Of a stretch of 64,000 nucleotides of DNA, positions 58,584-64,000 are shown piece by piece. The notes under the pieces are model-generated. The model was given only the letters and a program-made list of their open reading frames with translations. It searched no databases and had not been told where the DNA came from. The stretch is from Streptomyces justiciae. GTDB taxonomy: Bacteria > Actinomycetota > Actinomycetes > Streptomycetales > Streptomycetaceae. Made by a program: the position numbers and the translations under genes. The DNA lies in the NCBI RefSeq assembly GCF_015163075.1, contig NZ_JADDXU010000014.1:124001-188000 (forward strand), read 5' to 3'. Each line of letters opens with the position of its first letter. The stretch's first letter is position 1.

Positions 58584-59481
58584 AGGTTGTGTTGAGGGTG
58601 CGGCGCCGTTGGGGCTGGTCGCGCAGTTCCCCGCGCCCCTTTAGGCGCGTCATGGCCACCCCCGTAAGCACTACCGCCATACCTGTCACGACCCGGATTC
58701 CCACCTGCTCGTCCAGCAGCGCCGCACCCAACGCCACCGACACCACCGGCAGCAAGTAACCCACCGTCGCCGCCGTCGTCGGGCCTTCGTCCGCGATCAA
58801 GCGGTAGTTGAGGTAGAAGGTGACCCCCGTTCCCAGGACACCCAATGCCGTGACCGCGCCCAGCGCCACCAGGTCCGCGTGCACCGGGCCCGCCACCGGG
58901 AGTGACAGCGTCGTCCACCCCGTCGCCATCAGCATCTGCGCCGCCGACATCGCCATCGGCGCGCTCTTGTCCGTCAGCTTGCGGGCCATGTACGCGAACG
59001 CCACCGCGTAGCTCGCCGCCGCGCCAAGGAGGGCCAGGGCGCTCCAGCTCAGCAGGCCCGAGCGGTGCCAGGGGGCGAAGATCAGGACCGTGCCGGCGAA
59101 GCCCAGGAGCAGGCCCGTCAGGCGCAGGGGGTGCAGGCCGCGGTCGGTGCCCAGCAGCACGCCGATCAGGAGGGACCACAGCGGGGTCGTGGCGTTCAGG
59201 ACGCCCGCGATGCCCGAGTCGAGGTGCTGCTCGCCCACCGCGAAGAGGGCGAACGGGATCGCGTTGCAGAACAGGGCGGCGATCGCCAGGTGTCCCCAGG
59301 TGGCGCGGGAGCGGGGGAGGCGCTGGCCTGCCGCGCGGGCCAGCGCCCACAGGGTCAGCGTGCCGAGTGCGCAGCGGGCGATGGTGATCTGGGCGGGGGA
59401 GAGGCCGTGGTTGAGGGCGAGTTTGATCCAGAGGAAGCCCGAGCCCCACAGGAGGGCGAGGGTGGCCATGCGAAGAGGCAT
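58387..59481 (-). CDS. EamA/DMT family transporter, tail extended through a repeat into antisense glnE
   Basis: The protein starts at ATG 59481 (MPLRMATLALLWGSGFLWIK; second Met at 59469). It has ten membrane helices of the two-EamA-domain type and the signature GIAGVLNATTPLWSLLIGVLLG. The family normally ends shortly after VVLTGVAMTRL, around residue 280. Here the frame crosses the dispersed repeat (LKGRGELRDQPQRR) and continues for about 70 Pro/Thr/Ser-rich residues antisense to glnE, giving 364 in all. The extension has no family support and may be non-functional. Substrates of such exporters are amino acids or metabolites. Confidence 0.85.
   Translation of the reverse strand: MPLRMATLALLWGSGFLWIKLALNHGLSPAQITIARCALGTLTLWALARAAGQRLPRSRATWGHLAIAALFCNAIPFALFAVGEQHLDSGIAGVLNATTPLWSLLIGVLLGTDRGLHPLRLTGLLLGFAGTVLIFAPWHRSGLLSWSALALLGAAASYAVAFAYMARKLTDKSAPMAMSAAQMLMATGWTTLSLPVAGPVHADLVALGAVTALGVLGTGVTFYLNYRLIADEGPTTAATVGYLLPVVSVALGAALLDEQVGIRVVTGMAVVLTGVAMTRLKGRGELRDQPQRRRTLNTTSTPRRTTSPPHSAPYAPYGDTHPACPPHAQAHTPSTAPQQPVHEPRSGRYPPPAPAPASQRYAPE
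58611..58641 (-). repeat. Dispersed intergenic repeat, copy 2
   Basis: This is the exact reverse complement of the 31 bp at 22026-22056. It lies 27 bp after the glnE stop and inside the reading frame of the EamA gene, whose ancestral stop was probably upstream of or within it. Confidence 0.85.
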
Positions 59482-59552
59482 GCGTCAACGGTCGGGGAAG
59501 CGACGCGTGAGGACAAGTGAAGGATTCTTGATGGGTTGTTAAGCTGTGCTAC

Positions 59553-60443
59553 ATGCTGGATGTGCGTCGGATGCAGGTGCTGCGGGCCGTGGTGAGCAGC
59601 GGGTCGGTGACGGGGGCGGCGGCGCTGCTCGGGTACACGCCGTCCGCCGTGAGCCAGCAGATCGCCGCGCTGGAGAAGGAGGCGCGGACCGAGTTGCTGG
59701 AAAGGGTCGGGCGAGGAGTGCGACCGACGGCCGCCGGGCTGCTGCTGACCGAGTACGCGGACACCATCAGCCGCCAGGTCGCCGAGGCGGAGACCGCGCT
59801 GGCCGACCTGCTCGCGGGCCGTACCGGACGGCTGGCGGTGCGGTACTTCGCGACGGCCGGCGCCTCCCTGGTCGCCCCGGCGGTGGCGCGGCTGCGGGCC
59901 GAACATCCCGGTGTGCAGATCGAGCTGAAGCTGATCGACCCCGAGGACCCGCTGCCGGACGTGCGGGAGGGGCGGGCGGACATGGCGCTCGTCGTGGGGC
60001 CCGCGGCACACGAAGGGGTGCGGCTTCTGCGTCTCCTCGACGATCCGTACCTGGCGGTGCTGCCGGAGGGGCACCGGCTGGCGGACGCCCCGGAACTGGG
60101 ACTGTCCGACCTCGCGGAGGAGCCCTGGGTCGGCAGTGAGTGGCCCGGGCCCTGCCTCGACGCCCAGCTCGCCGCGTGCGAGGCCGCCGGTTTCCGGCCG
60201 CGGTTCGTCGTCGAGAGCGAGGACTACGTGACCGCGCAGGGGTTCGTGGCGGCGGGGCTGGGGGTGAGTCTGATCCCGCGGCTGGGGCTGCGGAACGGGG
60301 TGCGCGAAGGTGTGGTCGTACGAGAGCTGCGGGTGCCGGAGCCGACCCGGTCGATCCACGCGGCCGTACGCGAGACCGCGCCGCCGCAGCCCGCGCTGCG
60401 GGCGTTCATCGCGGCGATGCGGGCTGCGGCCGAGGCTGCTTGA
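59553..60443 (+). CDS. LysR family transcriptional regulator
   Basis: The 296-residue protein has an N-terminal winged helix (MLDVRRMQVLRAVVSSGSVTGAAALLGYTPSAVSQQIAALE) and a two-lobed PBP2-type effector domain (about 90-290, with VAPAVARLRAEHPGV and ALVVGPAAHEGVRLL). It diverges from the EamA transporter gene, with 71 bp between starts. This is the classic LysR-target arrangement, so it probably controls that exporter and itself. The ligand is unknown. Its 3' end overlaps the convergent PAP2 gene by 38 bp. Confidence 0.94.
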   Translation: MLDVRRMQVLRAVVSSGSVTGAAALLGYTPSAVSQQIAALEKEARTELLERVGRGVRPTAAGLLLTEYADTISRQVAEAETALADLLAGRTGRLAVRYFATAGASLVAPAVARLRAEHPGVQIELKLIDPEDPLPDVREGRADMALVVGPAAHEGVRLLRLLDDPYLAVLPEGHRLADAPELGLSDLAEEPWVGSEWPGPCLDAQLAACEAAGFRPRFVVESEDYVTAQGFVAAGLGVSLIPRLGLRNGVREGVVVRELRVPEPTRSIHAAVRETAPPQPALRAFIAAMRAAAEAA

Positions 60444-61269
60444 CGACAGGGGGCACCAGCTGCGGCAGGCGGTACGGCAGGGCCCCGTACCAGAGCCGCG
60501 CCACCGTGAAACCGAAGGCCAGGCACAGGATGCCGCCCACCGCGTCCAGCCAGAAGTGGTTGGCGGTGGCGACGATGACGACCAGCGTGGCCGCCGGGTA
60601 CAGCAGGCCCAGGACCCGCACCCACGGCACCGACGCCAGCGCGAAGATCGTCAGACCGCACCACAGCGACCAGCCGATGTGCATCGACGGCATCGCGGCG
60701 TACTGGTTCGACATGTTCTTCAGGTCGCCGGACGCCATCGAACCCCAGGTCTGGTGCACCACGACGGTGTCGACGAAGTCGCCGCCGTTCATCAGCCGGG
60801 GCGGGGCCAGCGGATACAGGTAGTAACCGACGAGGGCCACGCCGGTCGTCGCGAAGAGAACCATGCGGGTCGCCGCGTAACGGCCGGGGTGGTAGCGGAA
60901 CAGCCACACCAGAACACCCAGCGTCACCACGAAGTGCAGCGTCGCGTAGTAGTAGTTCATGCCCACGATCAGCCAAGTCACCGAGTTCACGGCGTGGTTG
61001 ACCGACTCCTCGACCGCGATCCCCAGATCGTGCTCGACCCGCCAGATCCAGTCGGCGTTGCGCAGCGCCTCGGACCGCTGCTCCGGGACCGCGTTGCGGA
61101 TCAGTGAGTACGTCCAGTAACTCACCGCGATCAGCAGGATCTCGAACCACAGCCGGGGGCGGCGCGGGGTGCGCAGGCGGCGAAGAACGCCCCTGCCCGA
61201 GTCGTCCGAGACAGGGTGCGGAACGGCCTCTTCGCGGCCTTCCAGTGTCGTCACGGTCGAATCACCCAT
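60406..61269 (-). CDS. PAP2/Aur1-type membrane phosphatase
   Basis: The 287-residue protein has about six membrane helices. The PAP2 catalytic motifs are spread late: AAMPSMHIGWSLW (His) and ATANHFWLDAVGG (His and Asp), with YPLAPPRLM upstream. That arrangement resembles the Aur1/inositol-phosphoceramide-synthase branch. It could dephosphorylate lipid phosphates or transfer a phosphobase. ATG 61269 (MGDSTVTTLEGREE) was chosen over GTG 61275. It stands between convergent lysR and co-oriented malR. Confidence 0.88.
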   Translation of the reverse strand: MGDSTVTTLEGREEAVPHPVSDDSGRGVLRRLRTPRRPRLWFEILLIAVSYWTYSLIRNAVPEQRSEALRNADWIWRVEHDLGIAVEESVNHAVNSVTWLIVGMNYYYATLHFVVTLGVLVWLFRYHPGRYAATRMVLFATTGVALVGYYLYPLAPPRLMNGGDFVDTVVVHQTWGSMASGDLKNMSNQYAAMPSMHIGWSLWCGLTIFALASVPWVRVLGLLYPAATLVVIVATANHFWLDAVGGILCLAFGFTVARLWYGALPYRLPQLVPPVVKQPRPQPASPR

Positions 61270-61380
61270 GGACACAGAGTCTGCCAGAAAAGCCCTTGCC
61301 CCCAGATCATCCCCCGGTCGGGTTCAGGACGCATGTTCTACGACGAGACGAGCGCCCCGTCTCCTCCCCGCGCAGGTCCC

Positions 61381-61396
61381 GAGAACCCCGGTTCTC
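61381..61396 (-). terminator. Short stem-loop after malR
   Basis: GAGAAC (61381-61386) and GTTCTC (61391-61396) form a 6-bp stem with a CCCG loop, just past the malR stop on the same strand. It is weak and lacks a T-run. Confidence 0.45.
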
Positions 61397-61400
61397 CGCC

Positions 61401-62540
61401 TCAGGAACGAGCCCGCTCCGTACGGGACGAAACAGGCGCCGAAGCCGTCGAACCGCGCACCACCAGCTCCGGCATGAACACGAACTCACTGTGCGGCGCG
61501 GGCGTCCCGCCGATCTCCTCCAGCAACGTCCGCACCGCGGCCTGGCCCATCGCCGGAACCGGCTTGCGGACCGTCGTCAGCGGCGGGTCGGTGAACGCGA
61601 TCAGGGGGGAGTCGTCGAAGCCCACCACCGAGACGTCCCGCGGCACTTCGAGACCGAGCTGCCGGGCGGCCCGTATCGCACCCAGCGCCATCATGTCGCT
61701 CGCGCACACCACCGCCGTACAGCCCCGGCCGATCAACGCGTTGGCCGCGGCCTGACCGCCCTCCAGGGTGTAGAGCGAGTGCTGGACCAGCTCCGACTCG
61801 ACGGCCTCCGCCGACAGCCCCAACTGGTCCTGCATCGCCCGCACGAACCCCTCGATCTTGCGCTGCACCGGCACGAACCGCTTCGGGCCGAGCGCGAGAC
61901 CGATCCGGGTGTGACCGAGCGAGGCGAGATGCGTGACCGCCAATGTCATCGCCGCCCGGTCGTCGGGGGAGATGAACGGCGCCTGCACCTTCGGCGAGAA
62001 ACCGTCCACCAGCACGAACGGCACGCCCTGACCGCGCAGCTGCTCGTAGCGCTGCATGTCGGCGGAGGTGTCCGCGTGCAGTCCGGAGACGAAGATGATG
62101 CCCGCCACGCCCCGGTCGACGAGCATCTCCGTGAGCTCGTCCTCCGTGGAACCGCCCGGGGTCTGGGTGGCCAGCACCGGGGTGTAGCCCTGCCGCGTCA
62201 GCGCCTGCCCGATCACCTGGGCCAGCGCCGGGAATATCGGGTTCTCCAGCTCCGGGGTTATCAGGCCCACCAGGCCCTCACTGCGCTGGCGCAGCCGCAC
62301 GGGGCGCTCGTAGCCGAGCACGTCCAGTGCGGCCAGCACGGACTGGCGGGTGGTCGCGGCGACGCCCGGCTTCCCGTTGAGGACGCGGCTGACGGTCGCT
62401 TCGCTGACCCCCGCTTGAGCAGCGATGTCGGCAAGCCGTGTGGTCACAGGATTGGACTGTACCGGCCGTCCCTCCCCTTGCACACCAATCGGACGCCGTG
62501 GGCGACCTGTTGACCGTCCCGGTCCGAGTTGCTGGGTCAT
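61401..62540 (-). CDS. malR: LacI/GalR family repressor, MalR-like
   Basis: The helix-turn-helix TTRLADIAAQAGVSEATVSRVLNGK is followed by a sugar-binding domain (GLVGLITPELENPIFPALAQVIG, then VPFVLVDGF and SVVGFDDSPLIAFTDPPLTTV). From ATG 62540, which has AGGGAG a few bases upstream, the protein is 379 residues with an extra N-terminal segment of about 30. GTG 62447 (VTTRLADIAA) would give 348, closer to the usual LacI length. It represses the divergent maltose/maltodextrin ABC operon beginning with malE, and is released by maltose-type sugars. CTTGCA motifs in the intergenic region are its likely sites. Confidence 0.9.
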   Translation of the reverse strand: MTQQLGPGRSTGRPRRPIGVQGEGRPVQSNPVTTRLADIAAQAGVSEATVSRVLNGKPGVAATTRQSVLAALDVLGYERPVRLRQRSEGLVGLITPELENPIFPALAQVIGQALTRQGYTPVLATQTPGGSTEDELTEMLVDRGVAGIIFVSGLHADTSADMQRYEQLRGQGVPFVLVDGFSPKVQAPFISPDDRAAMTLAVTHLASLGHTRIGLALGPKRFVPVQRKIEGFVRAMQDQLGLSAEAVESELVQHSLYTLEGGQAAANALIGRGCTAVVCASDMMALGAIRAARQLGLEVPRDVSVVGFDDSPLIAFTDPPLTTVRKPVPAMGQAAVRTLLEEIGGTPAPHSEFVFMPELVVRGSTASAPVSSRTERARS

Positions 62541-62570
62541 CGCGCTCCCTAGTGAAAGTGATGGCAAGAG

Positions 62571-62587
62571 CTTGCAGAGTCTTGCAC
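62571..62587. promoter_or_regulatory. Direct CTTGCA repeat near malR
   Basis: CTTGCAG (62571-62577) and CTTGCAC (62581-62587) are direct repeats 10 bp apart in the malR-malE gap. They resemble the CTTGCAG elements reported around streptomycete malE and other glycosyl-hydrolase promoters. Confidence 0.65.
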
Positions 62588-62672
62588 AGGGCGCTCTTCG
62601 CCGCTCCACCCCTGGAAACAAGCGTCTCACGGCGGTAGCCGCGAGGTCACGCCCGGATAACTTCCATGACGT

Positions 62673-62693
62673 CTTGCACTTTTTTGCTGCAAG
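62673..62693. promoter_or_regulatory. Inverted CTTGCA/TGCAAG repeat in the malE promoter region
   Basis: CTTGCA (62673-62678) and TGCAAG (62688-62693) flank a T-rich 9-nt centre. They lie in the 322-bp divergent gap about 170 bp before malE ATG 62863. This is the best candidate for the principal MalR operator. The rest of the gap shows no small gene. Confidence 0.75.
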
Positions 62694-62862
62694 GTCTTTC
62701 GCAACGCTTACATCGCTGTTACGTTCGGCGACGCCCGGCGGCGGCAACGGCGCGGTCGGCAAGACGGTGAGGACGGCTGACGGGGCCGGCCCTCGCATCA
62801 CGCGGGAAGGCGGGCGGGACCGCCTCTCGCACCACACGGGCTTTCACCCTCAAGGAGAACTC

Positions 62863-64000
62863 ATGCGGCGTGGCATAGCGGCCACCGCGCTGGTGGCGTC
62901 CCTCGCCCTCGCGGCGACGGCCTGCGGCGGAGACGACGACAGCAGCGACTCGAGCGGTCCGGTCACCATCACCTGGTGGGACACCTCCAACGCCACCAAC
63001 GAGGCGCCGACGTACAAGGCCCTCATCAAGGAGTTCGAGGCCGCGAACAAGGACGTCAAGGTCAAGTACGTCAACGTCCAGTTCGACCAGGCGCAGAACA
63101 AGTTCGACACCGCCGCCGGCTCCAAGGGCGCCCCGGACGTGCTGCGCTCCGAGGTCGGCTGGACCCCGGCCTTCGCCAAGAAGAGCTACCTGCTGCCCCT
63201 CGACGGCACCGAGGCCCTCGCCGACCAGAGCAAGTTCAAGTCGAACCTGATCGAGCAGGCCAAGTACGAGGGCAAGACCTACGGCGTCCCGCTGGTCACC
63301 GACACCCTCGCCCTCGTCTACAACAAGGCCCTCTTCGAGAAGGCCGGCGTCGAGGCCCCCAAGACCTGGGACGACCTGAAGAAGGCCGCCGCCACCATCA
63401 AGGACAAGACCGGCGTCGACGGCTACTGGGGCTCCACCCAGGCCTACTACGCCCAGTCCTTCCTCTACGGCGAGGGCACCGACACCGTCGACGCCACCGC
63501 CAAGAAGATCACGGTCAACTCGGACGCCGCGAAGAAGGCGTACGGCACCTGGCTGAGCCTCTTCTCCGGCAAGGGCCTGCACAAGGCCGACACCACCGCC
63601 GACGCCTACGCCCACATCCAGGACGCGTTCGTCAACGGCAAGGTCGCCGCGATCATCCAGGGCCCGTGGGAGATCACCAACTTCTACAAGGGCTCCGCGT
63701 TCAAGGACAAGAACAACCTCGGCATCGCCACCGTCCCGGCCGGCTCCACCGGCAAGGCGGGCGCCCCGACCGGCGGCCACAACCTCTCGGTCTACGCCGG
63801 CTCCGACGCCGCCCACCAGAAGGCCGCGCTGAAGTTCGTCAATTTCATGACCTCCGCGAAGTCCCAGGCGACCATCGCGCTGAAGAACTCCACGCTGCCC
63901 ACCCGTGACGACGCCTACACCGCCGAGGTCAAGGCCGACCCGGGCATCGCCGGCTACCAGGGCGTCCTCGCCGCCGCCCAGCCGCGCCCGGCCCTGCCCG
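62863..64000 (+). CDS. malE: Maltose/maltodextrin-binding lipoprotein, 3' end beyond window
   Basis: ATG 62863 follows AAGGAG by 5 nt, and 379 residues are visible before the window ends. The signal peptide has lipobox ATAC (Cys21), then an Asp/Ser linker. The family-1 extracellular solute-binding fold follows: VTITWWDTSNATNEAPTYKAL, GAPDVLRSEVGWTPAFAKK, YGVPLVTDTLALVYNKALFEKAG, FVNGKVAAIIQGPWEITNFYKG and TGGHNLSVYAGS. It captures maltodextrins for an ABC importer whose permease genes should lie just beyond 64000. The divergent malR and shared operators place it under maltose induction. Confidence 0.94.
   Translation, partial: MRRGIAATALVASLALAATACGGDDDSSDSSGPVTITWWDTSNATNEAPTYKALIKEFEAANKDVKVKYVNVQFDQAQNKFDTAAGSKGAPDVLRSEVGWTPAFAKKSYLLPLDGTEALADQSKFKSNLIEQAKYEGKTYGVPLVTDTLALVYNKALFEKAGVEAPKTWDDLKKAAATIKDKTGVDGYWGSTQAYYAQSFLYGEGTDTVDATAKKITVNSDAAKKAYGTWLSLFSGKGLHKADTTADAYAHIQDAFVNGKVAAIIQGPWEITNFYKGSAFKDKNNLGIATVPAGSTGKAGAPTGGHNLSVYAGSDAAHQKAALKFVNFMTSAKSQATIALKNSTLPTRDDAYTAEVKADPGIAGYQGVLAAAQPRPALP

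Noticed and set aside
59569..59983. Antisense frames across lysR
   Set aside because: No Shine-Dalgarno, no recognisable domain, and shifted third-position bias. lysR itself is unambiguous.

Overview
The window is chromosomal DNA from a Streptomyces species or very close relative. It has very high G+C and strong third-position G/C bias. Many starts are GTG or leaderless, genes are often translationally coupled or overlap convergently, and the family content is typical: glnE beside a second glutamine-synthetase-like gene, an AfsR/SARP-type regulator, Tat-exported PhoD, the efeUOB/DyP iron operon, F420 reductase, and malR/malE. From memory the order resembles the inverted S. coelicolor interval from the phoA region to malE/malR, but no alignment could be run. 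I see no rRNA, tRNA, CRISPR array, transposase or prophage. The species cannot be named from the window.

Layout. 1-6 kb: a DUF305 lipoprotein cut by the left edge, a DUF6153 membrane protein, DoxX, an NTF2-like protein whose 3' end is triplicated, an aldo/keto reductase with a MerR-type promoter, and a MacB-like ABC transporter. 6-16 kb: SDR, PhoD phosphatase, Gfo/Idh oxidoreductase, Bcr/CflA efflux pump, serine hydrolase, Rsm22-like methyltransferase, TetR regulator, glycerophosphodiesterase and a primase-polymerase-domain protein. 16-29.5 kb: an iron and heme acquisition island. It holds efeO-efeB(DyP)-efeU plus a coupled lipoprotein, hmuTUV, two HtaA-domain surface proteins, an unrecognised protein, a PhzF-like protein and heme oxygenase. 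Three DmdR/IdeR-like iron boxes (20211, 24259, 29447) punctuate it, and about 0.7 kb of G-rich minisatellite separates hmuU from hmuV. 29.5-41 kb: methionine aminopeptidase, a small conserved protein, an EntS-like MFS protein, F420:NADP reductase, a site-2 protease, a 1,176-residue SARP/NB-ARC/TPR regulator, a DrrAB-like ABC transporter with five phased direct repeats in its promoter, and panB. 41-52 kb: a DHA2 efflux pump with a TetR regulator and a palindromic operator, an endonuclease/exonuclease/phosphatase-fold protein, a second MFS pump, a DUF1963 protein, glutamine-dependent NAD synthetase, sedolisin, and a DUF3105-DUF305 pair. 53-64 kb: a GlnA2-type enzyme, VOC and PNPOx-like proteins, glnE, an EamA transporter, LysR, PAP2 phosphatase, malR, and malE cut by the right edge.

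How the genes work together. The iron island can be read as one regulon. HtaA proteins bind heme at the cell surface, HmuTUV imports it, heme oxygenase releases the iron, and EfeUOB covers elemental iron. Low-iron derepression through the shared boxes would coordinate it. The most unusual non-coding structures are the hmuU-hmuV minisatellite, the 35-bp triplicate that places the same C-terminal hexapeptide in all three frames, the 11-bp-phased repeats before the DrrA-like gene, and a dispersed repeat through which an EamA gene runs into the antisense of glnE.
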